Counted from the stretch's first letter, positions 1 to 12,696 are shown. The stretch is 64,000 bases of DNA from Seminavis robusta (GCA_903772945.1 CAICTM010000386.1:1-64000); one strand, 5' to 3'. Translations and numbers: made by a program. The notes: a model not told the origin generated them from the sequence alone.

Positions 1-639
1 AGAGAATTAGAAAGCTATGAAAACTAATCAACGAGAGATCATCATCAAGGGATCGTAGATCTGGCTTCCCGGGGAGACTATAAAGTGTGATAGAGTAGGT
101 TGCGGTAGTAATCTACGTCTTCCACGATCCTAAAACGGAACGCGTGGAAGGTTTGTCTAGCTGGATCTAGTAGCGTGGAAGTACTCCACGCTGGCTAAAT
201 ATCTAGAGCGATGTTTTCATCATCAACCTAGTATGACTAGAGCGGTCATTGAGAACCCTGTCTCAAATGACTATTCACGAGAGACTCAGTCATGAGTCGA
301 ACTCAAACTCTATCTAGGATCGAGTCGCGAATAAGGCTAAGAGCGTGTATTGCATTCGCCCCTGACAGGGTCACAGAAGGCGCGACAGCAGTCGGACAAG
401 GAGAACATATGATTTAAAGTGCGGGCACTCTCATGAGATTTGGATGTAGACATGTGCGTCGCACGATGGCAATCCTACAAGGGATCAGGCCTTGTATGGG
501 TGTATTACCTTATGTTTCCAAGTCTGGTAGACTGTGCCCGCCGTTGGCGGTAGCATGTTGGAGCGTACAGTGCCATTGTCATTGACTCGTCTATAGTGTA
601 AGGACCTTGTACTTTGGCTGACCATACTTGCGGTGCTGA
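1..639. other. Non-coding flank of the gypsy relic, possibly decayed LTR
   Basis: No convincing protein is encoded here. The stretch lies beyond the integrase end of the minus-strand gypsy relic, where its 3' non-coding region and 3' LTR would be expected. No matching copy of this sequence was found at the other end of the relic, so an LTR identity is only inferred from position. Confidence 0.3.
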
Positions 640-3530
640 TACTGTTGAATCATCACGGTATCGTACATTGTATTATGAGGACACGCGTCGCGTTTTCCCT
701 GTCGTTGTTTTGTTGGATTAGTCGTTGGCGACGTTCCTTAATGTACTTCCGTTGGCTTCGAACCGGACGTTGTGAATCGCGTCACGATGAACACGAGCGT
801 GGCGGGCGTTGCGCGCAAGGTGGTATGAATCGTGGCATTCATTGCAAAGCGAACCGCCGTGAGGACTCCATCCCAGGATCCATTCACGAGGTCGTCTTGG
901 CACTTGATGTTTTGAAACGCGATCAAGTTACGTATGGTTTGATGAGCACGCTCGACCATAGAGTTGGCTTGAGGGTTGCGCGTGGTGATGAACTTGCGAC
1001 GAAGTCTATTCATCCCGGAGTGTTTTTCGACCTCTGCGCGGAACTCGCTCCTCTATCCATGATAACCTCAGCAGGCCATGGATACCGAGTAAGCCACGTT
1101 TGTTCAGGACATGGTACTTCGTCTGCTGCTTTGAGCAGATCTCTGCAATTCGAACCATCCGGTTACGATCAATCATTGTCAAGCAATGAAGTGTGCAGGA
1201 TTTCTTTTTCTTGGGATCCCCGACGTTGTAAGGACCTATCAGGTCAATACACAGTCTTTCCAAGGGATCTCCTCGCAAGTCTTTGGAGGCATCAATCCCA
1301 GCTTACGCGTCTTGGGTTTGTTCATCTGGCAGCTTTGGCAACGCTGACATCGGCCTGCACAGTCTTGCGCATCCTTGCCAGGTGTAGTGTTGGCTGATGG
1401 TTAGTTCTGTGCGAGTCTCGCAGGATGCATCAGCACACCATGGTACCATTCAACTAGCTTTTGCATAGTTTTAGGTACGACGATCTTATCGTCCTTGACT
1501 ACTAAGTCGTAAGACTTATCCCCTGTGGGAAAGATTGCTTCTTGTAGTCGTTTGGCTTGTCCCTGAGGAGTTTCTTGATATCGTTGTCGTCTTTCTGACG
1601 ATGTTCGATCTCGGGGAACGAGAGAGGGAACTCGCTAGGGAAGTCCTCTTCGTCTGCAGCCATGAGCTCAGCGATCTCGCTGGCATCCATCTGTTCTGAA
1701 GAACCGTCGTTGTTGGAGATGTTAAGTCTCGACAACGCATCAGCGACGATGTGTGTTCGCCTTGATGTACCGTAGTTCAGGGCCGTATTCTTCCAGAATA
1801 AGGCGCCATCGCATTACGCGATGGTATTGAAGTTCTTACATGTAAGATTCTTGTGTCCGTATGTACAACGATTTCTGTCCTAGAAGAATGTTACGGAACT
1901 CTTTGAGAGTTTCTACAATACTGAGAATTTCCTTCTCGGTAACTGTGTAACGTGTTTGAGCAGGGTTGAGCTTCCTACTGTAGAACGCGATAGTTTCCCC
2001 TTCTGGGAAATTACTGCACCTAGTTGAGTATCACTCGCATCCGTGTGGATAACAATGTATCGTTGAAGTCAGGGTAGGCGAGCAAGGTTTCTTTGCTGAT
2101 GATCTTCTTCATCTGGCTAAAGGCTTGTCGTGTTCCGCTTCCCATTTCCACTTCGTTGTTTTGGAAGTCAACGAAGCGAGTGGCCAGTACATGTGATCTC
2201 TAATCCACATGTCTCGATAGTAGTTCACTAGTCCAATGAATCTACGGAGTTCTTTTCTGTTGGTAGGAGGAGCGATATTCTGGATCGCGTCTATTTTCTT
2301 GGTTATGGGTTGGATCCCTTCTCGAGTAATCCAGTAACCTAGGTATTCAAGTTCTCCTCTTGCGAAGAAGGACTTGGTAGCATTGATCTTAAGTCCGGCT
2401 TCTCGAAGCCTTCGGAGAATTCATCAACTTTTCAACGTATCTGCTAGATCGCCGTTATTAGATGAGTAGATCATCAATGTATGCACGGACGTATTCTAGT
2501 CGTGCATTAGGTTCCCATTTCTTTGGAAGTGTGGGACTTTACATAGGCCATTGGCAACCTCTGGTATTCGTACTTTCCCCACGGGAGTACGAATAGTACA
2601 GAGTTGTTCGAGTGAGGTGACAGCTCGATGTGATAGTATTCCCATGTTAGGTCTAGCTAGTGGCGTACTTGAATCCGTCTAGTGTTCAAGAGCATTCCTG
2701 TATTTTGGGGATAGGATAAGGCTTCCGCTTAATCCTTTTGTTTAGTTCCGGAAATCAGAGAGAATCGTACAGATCCATCCTTTTTGGGAATGATAAAGTT
2801 GGTGCCGCCCATTCGGAACGGTTCACTTTCTTGAGTACTCCTGCGCGCAGAGACGTTCAACCTCCATCTTAAAAGTGTTGGTATGGACACGTGAATAGGA
2901 TAAGCCCTAGCGTGATAGGTTTTAGCGTCAGGGAGGAGTTCTACTTCGTAGTCGTCCATCTGCAACTTCCTAGAGTGCCATCGAATAGGTCAGAGTACTT
3001 CGTTATAAGGAAGAAGCTGTTCCTTCTCTCTTGTATTCAACTGATCTTGACTTTGGCAAACCTGCTTAAGTCAGCTTGTTCGTATTTCGCATCAAGAATC
3101 TTCTTGAGACGATCTGCACTGTGTCATCAACGCGTAGATAGGAATGAAGAAATTCTCTTCTTCATTGGTGTCGCTATCTTCATAGGAATAGATATGCCTT
3201 CCCACTCCACTGACATGGTAGTGAAATCGAACTTAAATCCTAAATCAGAGAGAATGTCTCGACCTACGATCATGTCATACGCCCCAAGCTTTGGTGACTG
3301 TGTAAATCCCATTCGATAATTCTATCATCGGGAATTCAGGAATCATGAATGCACCTTTGCACTTCGTGCTGGTGTTTAATTCTCCTGCAGGGGTAGTCCA
3401 CATCGGTTTGGACGCCCCAAGATCCTTCATGCGTAATTCTTAGCATGAGTTTGAGCATTCAAAGTTCCGGCTCATAACTTTCATTCTCTCAAACTCAAAA
3501 CACTCGAAAGATCTTTACACTAGCTTTTAG
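640..3530 (-). mobile_element. Fossil Ty3/gypsy LTR retroelement, pol relic
   Basis: Read on the minus strand, pol parts appear in gypsy order: an aspartic-protease-like segment (about 3130-3310), reverse transcriptase (about 2050-2970, including a YIDDLL box near 2470), an RNase H region (about 1740-2000) and integrase (about 740-1500, with GxxxVERxHxxxxN-like text). Integrase downstream of RNase H is the gypsy order and argues against copia. The copy is clearly broken, with more than ten interruptions and no continuous gag, so it is an old fossil. No pair of matching LTRs was recognised. Diatom genomes carry such elements under the name GyDi; assignment to that group is inferred. Confidence 0.8.
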
Positions 3531-3539
3531 CGTAGTGCA

Positions 3540-3989
3540 CCATTATCGACTTCGACGAAAAAGAAGTTGAACACGAGAAGCTCGACTGAGAGCAAACTCG
3601 TAGCAGTTGATGACCTGATGCCATCGATCCTTTGAACGAGGCAGTTCCTACGGGAGCAAGGCTATGTAGTTAAAGAAACTATAGTCTATCAGGACAACAA
3701 GAGTGTCATACGTCTAGAAAAGAATGGCAAAGCTTCTAGTAGTAAACGAACGAAGCACATCAACATTAGGTACTTCTTTGTGAGCGACAGAGTCGCAAAG
3801 AAGGAGATCAGTGTGGACTGGTGTCCAACTGATGATATGGTTGCGGACTTCTGGACGAAGCCGAACCAAGGTCGACTGCTCAAACAGAACGTCGACAAGC
3901 TGATGGGTGTTGTGGAACACTCAGAGCCAGGGCACTCAGTAGGAGGGTCACGGCCGGACAAGAAGGTCCGTTCAAAGAAGGAGCGCTAA
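3540..3989 (+). mobile_element. Fossil Ty1/copia retroelement, RNase H 3' tail
   Basis: The plus strand encodes the end of a copia RNase H: a STTKKKLNTRSSTES-like stretch, then YQDNKSVIRLEKNGKASSS, KRTKHINIRYFF and the closing DMVADFWTKPNQG motif. This is the hallmark C-terminus of Ty1/copia pol, and the wording resembles diatom CoDi elements. Everything upstream of RNase H is missing and the remnant is broken, so it is a fossil fragment. A TG-starting sequence from about 4045 to 4300 is where its 3' LTR would begin, but the LTR end was not defined. It abuts the oppositely oriented gypsy relic, suggesting independent insertions in one spot. Confidence 0.8.
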
Positions 3990-4737
3990 GCAGAGTAAAA
4001 GTAAGCATGGTCGACGACTAGGACAAGCTCGACGACCACAGGAGTGTGTTGTGGATTCGCGATTAGGGATTCAATCCCTGTACCTCTGTACTAGAATTTC
4101 ACACCAGTAGAAAAAGCCAAGGAACCACTTTTTCAGTAGTATCTCAATAGCAACAGTAACAACTAGAAGAAAGCTTAGAGCAACTAACAGACTACTCTGT
4201 ACCGGTATTGTAAACCAACTTATCTTAATTATGAGTGAGAAGTGTAGGTAAATTCTTGACACCAAAATTGAAAAGGATGATGCATTCAATTGTCAATTGT
4301 ATTCAAGGCCGGACATGCAATAGAAGCCAGCAAAAGCGGCAAGCTGATCCAGTACATGTAATCAGCCAGTACAGAGGAACTGTCCCGGGGCGAAACGGGA
4401 GTCTCCATCCACATAACTATCCTAGAAGCCCAATTTGGCGGTTGTGGTTCTACGGAGTACGGTAGCTTGTTGCAAGCCATGAGATGCATGAAATCGTAAT
4501 CAACATTCGTATATCGGCTATCGGTACGGTTATAAATTCAGTTGGTTTCTACTTCTAAGTACGTGAGGTCATTGCTCTGGCTGGCTTTGCCTTGCCTTGG
4601 CCTGCTTGTGTTCCTCCCTTCTTTTCATACGGTAAACTTTCAAAGATGCTTCAATCTATTGATGAGATGATCTCGATATCATCATCACAACGAGCACGGC
4701 ACGAGAATCTTTGGTTTCTACGGCATCTCGGTTGCTC
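3990..4737. other. Intergenic; probable copia LTR remnant then unique DNA
   Basis: The first roughly 300 bases probably include the LTR of the copia tail, judged only by position and a TGTGTTG start near 4045. Beyond that nothing recognisable was seen; the short open frames here have no domain signal. Confidence 0.35.
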
Positions 4738-5028
4738 TCATCCGCTCTTGTTGACAGCTTTCAGAATTTGATTGTCCAGTGCAGATCCAGTATCTTCTTC
4801 GCTGTCGCTCGATTGTTGATCTTGTCCTCCAGAAAGTCCTCGCTTGGATTGTTGACGCACAAATCGATCATCTGGGTCGCGATTCTCAATGGCAAACGCA
4901 CCAAGAGCTCGAGAGCTGTTTTCTCTGTCCAGCCCTCTGACAGAGTTTCCACTTTGCAGACGGGGACGGGTCCTCTTGGGAGAAGTTTCTCGGACGCTAT
5001 CACTCTTGCCGTTGTTGGTGGTGCACAT
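4738..5028 (-). CDS. Small hypothetical protein (96 aa)
   Basis: The proposed start begins MCTTNNGKSDSVRETSPKR and follows an AC-rich leader with a CAAG tetranucleotide run, like the leaders of other genes here. The frame stays open further upstream, but that part reads as untranslated low-complexity sequence (SKQASKQPK), so the inner ATG was chosen. The product is hydrophilic, rich in Ser, Arg, Asp and Glu, with an acidic SSDSEEDTG patch near residue 80, and has no membrane segment or known domain. It could be a disordered nuclear or cytosolic protein. An alternative overlapping frame of 80 codons exists and the function is unknown. Confidence 0.4.
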   Translation of the reverse strand: MCTTNNGKSDSVRETSPKRTRPRLQSGNSVRGLDRENSSRALGAFAIENRDPDDRFVRQQSKRGLSGGQDQQSSDSEEDTGSALDNQILKAVNKSG

Positions 5029-7555
5029 GATGATGGTTGTTTTTGGTTGCTTGCTTGCTTGCTTGCTTGCTTTGAAGGAAACTGTTTGCTGCTTGGAGCT
5101 GTTTGGAATTGTGAGCCAAGGAAGTGATGAGCTCTGCGCTTTTGCTCCAGGTTTCAGGTGGCTATGCAAGCAGCCTCCCGTAAAACGGTGGCCGTGCAAC
5201 GATCCATTTCTACGTAGTGCACACGACTCTTGCTTCCAGTAGCTGTCCAGTGAAGTCAAAAGATTCTCCGTTAGAGCTCGCTGGTAAAATAAATTTAATG
5301 GAATCTGCGGTCAGGAGTCATTCTAGGAATCTCCAGTGAGAAATAAGTAGCCAATGTACTTATCAAAGCCCTTTTTCTCAAAGAAAGCAGAGCTTCTGTT
5401 CTCTTCACCTTTAAATCATTCGTACACTGGATCTGGTACCGGTTATAACCAGTACACAGCAACACTGCATGGCTCGCTCACTGGTAAAGCTCCATTATCC
5501 ATAGCTACGGTAGCTCGTAGCTTCACCAGCGTAAGTGGAACAAAGAACAAAGCACCTCTTCGGTCATCCCATGCATGATGCGAAGAGGGAGGAGTCCCCC
5601 CACCCCCCACTCGCCCCAAGGTGCTTTGCTTTGCTTTGCATTGCTTCGGGAGATGGCTGGGCCATGCTCCCCACCGGCTGGCAGGTTCATGTGGTCATGG
5701 CTGTGCGCTTGTTGGGGAAGTTGAGTAATAACGCGGTTGGGTTTTCGGAAATCAAGACACCACGGGGGTCTTGTCGCTGCATGTAGCTAGGATGCAGCCA
5801 ATCAGGGTCGGAAGTGTGGTACCTGTAGGTCAAGGCGATTGTTTGGCCGGGCTGCCTTGAAAGGCTCAAGAATCATCGAAGAAATCATCTGTCATGGCTG
5901 CGCGCCTGAGTAATTGGAAGCAATTTTCCAGCCAGGCACGGTGTATCAGGCACGTCACATTGGCTGGCAAGAAGCTACTGTCTTTGGTGGGAAGGACTCG
6001 AGAGTGGGTAAAAAGAAGGAATTTGATCTGACAAACGAAAGTACTACGTGCGTGTAGTAGATTTTGTGGCTGGGGCTCCTGCGAGTGCTTCGCTCTATGG
6101 TCCGTCCTCTTGGCAAACAAGCAAGGCAAACAAACGCCAGAACAGCCAGCCCTTGATGCGTTTATTTCCAGCCAATGCGGACCTACCGGTACCTCACTGC
6201 GTAGACCAGCAACATCCGCTGCCACAGGGAGCCAAACACCATTGACGACGCTTCATCAGATTTGGCTAGGTAGTAGCTTCCTCGTTTCGGCACTGGGATG
6301 CTAGCTACCGCTACACTTTTTGGTCGTCCGCCCAAGACCTTCGCCCCCGCCCGACCCACGTCGTCACCAACATCTGATCACTAGCTAGCAAGCAGCAAAT
6401 TTCTCTTTTGGGAGCTCCATAATGTTGGAAAAACTATTACATTGGCTAGCTGGCAACCAGCGGGATGCCATCTAGCTAGCTAGCTACTAGGTTGACAACA
6501 AAAGACCTCCATTCATCTCAGATAACCCACGTCGACAGCCCCATACTGATACGGTAGAAAACTACTCCAATGCGGCCCGTAGGTCGGCAACAAGCTGCAT
6601 GCCCTCCAATGGTGAGAAAAAGGCCTCCTTTCGTCTCAGCCAGGTATTAATAGTCTAGATTCAAGATTCTAGCTAGCTAGCTAGTAGATGATGATGATAA
6701 TAGCCAGCTGTCCGGACAAGGAAGTGCTCCTCCCAATCCGAACCGGAACGACTGGTTACTTAGATCTATAGACAGCTCTTCAGACTTTCATGTTGTCAGC
6801 GACACAGCGGACAGTACTTATTAGACTATAGTAAAGACTCAACTTTAAAACTGAGCCGTACTATAATAGTACGCTTTTAAGCTTGTACCGGCAGTACTAA
6901 ATCGTATAGTACTATTTTAATAGTAACTACACCTCTTCAGACACTCAGATGTTGGTTGTGTACTGCTATTGTACAGTAGACAGTAAGTGACCGAACTGTA
7001 CATGTATAAAAAGTTTGCTCAGCAGTACTACTACTGAAATATCACAGTAACAGTTACCCAGCTTCTTTTTGTTTGAAATCAGCTTGATGTCGTCATTGTT
7101 CCAGCAACCATTAAGGCAATGAGCTTTAAACCTTTCTAGGCCAGGTCAGAATGGGCAGCTGGCTAATGACCATATGTTTATAGCAGGAGGCACGCACACG
7201 TGCGCACACGGAAGCTTTCCTGTCTTTTCAAGATCCAGCCAACTGCCCCCAAAACCTCCAAGAAGTCACCGGTGATCGCATTATCGCATTGAGAATTGAT
7301 TGAGATTGGCTTTTTTCTCTCTTGTCTCCTTCGCCTCGCCTCTTTGCATTTGTGCTCTTTGGTCGATCCAGTTCAGTTCAGTTTAGGCGTTCCAAGAGAC
7401 CAGCAGGAGCCAAAAACGCTTGGAGTGATTGTGATTTCACCATTTCTAGTCTAGCTAGTAGCTACCAGCAAGCTGATTTGATTGGAGCCACCGGTTGTGG
7501 CCCCTCTATCTGTTCATACTATATCATCAGTATATCATTCATTCATTCATCCACC
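5029..7555. other. Intergenic, simple repeats and dispersed palindromes
   Basis: No gene is supported. The stretch holds a CTTG microsatellite (about 5048-5076), several CTAG tetranucleotide runs (for example near 6470-6490 and 6665-6690), many short GTACTATTA-like palindromes between 6780 and 7040, and ACCGGT-containing palindromes. The last 250 bases, pyrimidine-rich with TCATTCATTCATCC just before the ATG, are probably the promoter and leader of the ArfGAP-like gene. Confidence 0.5.
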
Positions 7556-10500
7556 ATGTCTCCTCCCAAGTTGACCAAGGAGATGAACAAGCGCATGGGA
7601 GAGATTCTCAAGACGCCGGGGAATCAGATCTGTGCCGATTGCCCTTCCCGCAGACCGTTGTGGGTTTCCTTCTTGACATCTCCATTAGAGTCGGACAAGC
7701 AGTTTGGAGTCTTTTGTTGTCAAGAATGTGCGCAGCATCATCATTTCGAATTGGGAGACAAACGGACGCTGATCAAGTACCTTAAAATGGCACATGAATG
7801 TACGTATCGATTGAAGCGTTCGTTGGTTGGGACGTTTTCTTGCCGGGTGTGATTTTAAAAGTGGATCATGGAGGGATCAGATACCCTTTTGGTTTTCTGG
7901 TTCTCTTGCCTGAGATAATGGTATCCCGTTGTTGTGTGTGTGTGTGTTTGCTGCTGAAGAATTGGTGGCAGAAAAGGAGGCTCCGAATTGCCCTGACGTT
8001 ATCTGGTTGGCTTTTTTCTTTCATTTTGGATTATCATTCGTCCTCTCATGCTTTGTTTGCTTCTTACTATGCTACTGGTATTATAGGGACAGAACACGAC
8101 GTGGAAATATTGGAAGACACGGGCAACGACTTTTGCAATGCCTTTTACGAGGCATTCTTGACGGACGACAAATTCGAAAAGGACGTGGTCGTTAGCAATC
8201 CCAACAAGGAAGAACGACGACGATCCAAATTCATCAAACACAAGTACAAAAAACTCAAGTATTTTGACGAAGTCATTTATCATCGTGAAGTATTAGGGTT
8301 GTTGCAACGACGACATGATGAAGAGGAGGAAGAAGAACGGCGGCGACGACGACATCGCGATGATGGTCATCGATCCAAAGATCGGTCGAGAGATAGATCC
8401 AGAGATAGAGATCGATCGAGAGATCGGCGGGGGTCGAGTCGATCGAGACGATCTCCTTCGAGGTCGAGACGGGGATCGAGACGAGATCGATCTCGGTCGA
8501 GTTCGAGATCGCGGCGGGGATCCTCTCGATCGAGACGGGATCGTTCCAGATCTCGTCGTCGAGACAGCCACCACGATCGAGACAGAGACGAGTCCAGGTC
8601 GAGGCGGGCGCGCGATAGTTATCACGATGATCATGATAGACATCACGACGACAGATCCCGCCGGAATAGTAACGATAGAGACTACGATCGAGATCGTTCT
8701 CCCTCCAGAAGATCGTCGGACCGCAATGAACGGGACCATTCTTCTCGCGACGAACGTTCCCGTGGTGGAAGTGACCAAGATTCGCACAACCAACAGCAAC
8801 AGCCACAACAACACGCAGATGGACGACAGGTGTTATCCAAATCGGCATCGTTTACCATGAGAGAGCTGCGCAAGAGTCACCATAATTCCAAAAACGGCGG
8901 TGGTCTCGGTGGGTTTTTGGACTCCAAGAAAGCCGCCGGTGGCATTCCACGAGACTGTCAAAGTGTCGGAGGAAGATTTACACAAGAAAACAGAAGCAAC
9001 AGCTTTAGTCGTAAAGCAAACAACAGCTTCAATGGCAACTCATCCCAGAATATTCAAAATGGATTTCTCAATTCCATTGGAGTCGCAAGCTCTTCCCTCA
9101 AGGTCGACCCCTTCCTCTCCGAAAATGAAGACGAACCACGCAATCGAAATTATGGGGCACTGCCACCGGTGGAAAATAATTCCGATAACGAGGCTGTGGC
9201 TGTCCCGCTTCGAAGACGACTTTCCAACCGAAGTCTGGGACTCAATGCTGCTGGAGATCCACAGGGACAGCCGCCTCAGACGCGATTGCAACGACGGTTA
9301 TCCAATCGACAACTCATGGCACAACAGCAACAAGGTGGTGGCGATGCACCACCCGTGCGCAGGCGCTTATCCAACCGCAATCTCATGGGCAATAATAATA
9401 ATAATGCTCCACCGCCAGGAGGACAACCCGCAGCAAACGGACAACAACCACAAGTGAGAAGACGTTTGTCCAACCGAAACCTCATGGGCAACAATGGAAA
9501 TGCACCTCCGCCTGGTCAACCCGCTGGACAACCCGCAGCAAACGGACAACAGCCACAAGTAAGGAGAAGACTCTCCAATAGAAATCTCATGGGCAACAGT
9601 GGAAATGCACCTCCTCCAGCGGCCGGTGGTGGACCGCCGGGAGCGCGTCGCCGACTTTCCAATCGAAATCTCATGGGAAAAGCTCCTCCTGGTGGTCCTC
9701 CAGGCCCGCCGCCACCACCAGGTGCTGGTCAACAACAACCTGGAGTTCGTCGACGACTCTCCAACAGAAACCTTCTGGGAAATTCACAGCACGGACCACC
9801 TGGCGGTCCACCACAACAACAACAACAGCAACAACAAGCACAGCAGCCAGGAGTGCGCAGACGTCTGTCGAATAGAAATCTCATGGGCAACGCGCAACCC
9901 GGGCCACCTGGTCCTCCTGGCGCTCCTGGCTATCCGCCACAGCAACAGCCACAACAACAAGCACAGCAGCCTGGAGTACGTCGACGTCTTTCGAACAGAA
10001 ACCTAATGGGAAATGCCCCAAGAGGACCGCCCCCTCCGACTCAATCAATTCCTCCGCCTCCGGGAGCACCTACTGGGGCACCTCCAGGAGTGCGTCGACG
10101 TCTCTCGAACAGGAACTTGAACGGCATGGGCCCTCCTCAGGGAGGTCCTCCTCCTCCAGGGGTGCAGCCTGGAGCTCCACCAGGTCAGCCTGGTGTGCGC
10201 CGACGCTTGTCCAATAGAAACATAATGGGAAATGGGGCACCACCAGGGGCTCCACCACCTCATGGTCAACCTCCAGGGGCTCCACCTCCTGGCCAACCTG
10301 GTGTCAGACGAAGACTATCCAATCGCAATCTTATGGGAAATACTCCACCTCCGCCTGGAGGGGCTCCTCCTCCTCACCAGCAGCAGCCACCCGGTCCTCC
10401 AGGTGCCACCAATGATGCCGGGGCACCAATGCAAGAACGACTCCAAAGACGCCTCTCCAACCGGAACCTCACAGGAGGCAACGACAACGCGCCACAACCT

Positions 10501-10971
10501 GGTGGCGCCCAGCCAGGCGTGCGTCGACGACTGTCCAATCGAAATCTCATGGGTAAAGCCCCTCCACAGCAGCCCCCTCCACAGCAAGCGCCTGTGCAAT
10601 ATGGTGGACCAGCCAGTGATGCGGATATGTCCGAGGCGGAACCGGATCCACGCATGCAACAACGACTATCTAACAAAAATATACAGCAACAGCAGGCTGA
10701 CGGAGATCCACAACACATCACGAAGAAGGGTCGCAGACGTTCGAATCCTGACTTGCTTGGCAAGTGTGCGAATGGCCCGCCACCAGATGGCCCTGCTGCC
10801 CCACCACCACAGGAACAAGGAAAACGCCGAAGTTATACCAAGAATCTCATGACAATGATCGATGCCGCTTCTGAATCCGATGAAGATCGAAAAGAATACA
10901 TGTCAGCCTTTGAAACTGCTTCTGATGGCGACTCCGGAGACTCAGACTCGGAAGAGATGTTGAGACAGTAG
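7556..10971 (+). CDS. ArfGAP-like protein with RS domain and RRLSNRN repeats
   Basis: Two exons (7556-7799 and 8087-10971) join in phase through a GTACGT...TAG intron and give 1,042 residues. The junction restores KMAHEW-TEHDVEILEDTGNDFCNAFYEA, which matches the second half of the ArfGAP fold. Residues 20-130 form the ArfGAP-like zinc module, with cysteine pairs CADC and CQEC. Their spacing is about nine residues longer than usual, and the HR-x-LG motif that carries the catalytic arginine reads HHFELG. Residues about 165-316 are an RS/RD-rich tract. Residues about 455-1000 carry 17 copies of RRRLSNRNLMGN separated by Pro/Gln/Gly linkers. The tail is acidic. GAP activity is therefore doubtful; a scaffold or RNA-binding role is inferred only. 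Confidence 0.8.
8338..8790 (+). repeat. RS/RD dipeptide-rich coding tract
   Basis: Within the ArfGAP-like gene the codons for Arg, Ser and Asp repeat as SRDRSRDRDRSRDRR-type text for about 150 residues. Such tracts in SR-family proteins are phosphorylated and drive nuclear speckle localisation. Combining one with an ArfGAP fold is unusual. Confidence 0.8.
9208..10853 (+). repeat. 17 degenerate coding repeats, RRRLSNRNLMGN
   Basis: Fourteen good copies and three degenerate copies at the C-terminal end (QQRLSNKNI, RRRSNPDLLGK, KRRSYTKNLM) were counted. Spacers of about 10-45 residues are rich in Pro, Gln and Gly and vary in length, while the core is conserved at protein level with synonymous codon changes. 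That indicates selection on the peptide and not recent DNA amplification. Confidence 0.85.
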
Positions 10972-12696
10972 ACACGTGAATATGGGGGGGGGGGAGCAGG
11001 GATGTGCACGACAATCATCTACAACACCACATTTCCTCCCGTGGCAACCCCCACTCTAGTACAGACCAGAGTGCTGGCAAATTTTGCCTTGAAATCGCAG
11101 GTACTTTTTCGAAACGTATGCCGTATGGGGGGAATCGCTACCCTCCGTTGTTTCCATGGCACGGCAACCTATTCCATGCTTCCCTTTTCTAGAGCAGCGA
11201 CGACAGAACCATTAGCAATCCTACTTTGCTCAGTCCCCATCAGTTCCACCAATCCGCCAAGATGAACAATCCACAAGACAATCACAGCTATATTAGTAAA
11301 GGAGGAAGGTGACGTGGCATAGAAGAATGAGTGATGACATGTTAGTTTGTGGGAGCTTTGAACATGGAAGTAGCATCAGCGATCATAGAATATTCTTTAG
11401 TGAAGTATCATCTGCACACGCCTACCGGTAGAGAGCAGCCTCGGTGGACACCCGAAGACTTCATGAACAGTCGTTTCTTCCCTAGTAGCCTTAGCAAAAG
11501 CATGAACGAGCTACGCTACTACTACTTAGTGACGCCTTTTGCAGCGTATGACTGCTGTCTCGTACCGGTACGAGTGAACGATTTTCAGCGAGATTCGATT
11601 CCTTTGCACATATCCTCGGTGCCGTACTATTATAATACCGCGAGCAACCAACAATTCTGGTCTCTAGCTAGCTGATCGCTGGATAGGTGTTTGATATTGT
11701 GGTATGGCACTGTCGACAAGTAGGCATTTATGGCATCGGCTACAGTACCAAGCACACTCCGTCGCCGCTGCCTGGCTGCTTCTAAAGATTCCATCGAATC
11801 AATCGCGGTTCATGATCATTCAATTCCGCAAAGTGCCCCACGCAAACCACGCCGTGGAAACTACTCCCAAGCCTACACCGGCCAGTCACAATGGAACACT
11901 ATTACCTCAAATACAAGATATTCCATTATACAACAAGCAACAGGCAGGATCTTCCAAATGCAGTTACTTGTAGTTTACTAGCTAGCTACTGAGTAGCTGT
12001 CTAGTCCGGTACTACTAGTAGTATGGAAGTATCGTAGGTTGACTTCTCTCATGTTACTAGCTAGGTAGAATCCATACTCTGTTGATCCAAACCTAGATAG
12101 CTGAAGCTAGCTACAAGTAGCAGACTTGTAGTTGTCTGCTATCATTCCTGTTGCGTTGGTGATCAACATGGAAGCTACCCGTGTACTACTAGCTACCGGT
12201 AGCCGTCCGGTACGACGTACCGGTGGCACCGGTAGATGATTGACGAGTAATATATCTTAAACCCAAGTCAAATAATTGTTTGTTGTAATCGCGCAAAAAA
12301 AGCGATTAGCTAGAGGACGTCTGGCGGGATGCCACCGGCAGCACCAAAAACCTTCTAAACAAGGATTCTTGCGACGAGCGTCCAGTCGGTCACATAAACC
12401 GACATCTAACCAATAGCAAAATATTAGGCGAGGCTCACATCAATGACGGCCAGCTTGCCAGCGGAGAGCACGAAGACACCACAAACCCGGTGGTTGGTAG
12501 CTCCCAAAATAAAAGCGCAAAAAGCCATCGCCCATTATTTCCTTGTGCAAGTAAAAAGTCGGAGTGCTGTGGAATGGGCGACCAACAGCAAAAAGGGCCA
12601 GCAACGCAACTGCATTAGCATTGACGTTGGTTGACGTCTGATCTGATCTTCAAGGTAGCTGAATACCGACCGACCGAACAAACAAACGACCTGACC
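10972..12696. other. Intergenic, CTAG runs and ACCGGT palindromes
   Basis: A G-homopolymer (about 10985-10993) follows the stop codon of the ArfGAP-like gene. CTAG runs and several ACCGGT palindromes (notably 12190-12235) occur. Open frames of up to 108 codons show no domain and no coding-like composition, so none is called. Confidence 0.5.

Noticed and set aside
633-1397. 254-codon open frame on the plus strand
   Set aside because: It is antisense to the integrase of the gypsy fossil and has no domain of its own.
8273-8848. Long minus-strand frames opposite the RS tract
   Set aside because: They mirror the repetitive Arg/Ser codons of the ArfGAP-like gene and lack coding logic.
11349-11675. 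108-codon plus-strand frame
   Set aside because: No domain, spans CTAG and ACCGGT repeats, and resembles random translation.
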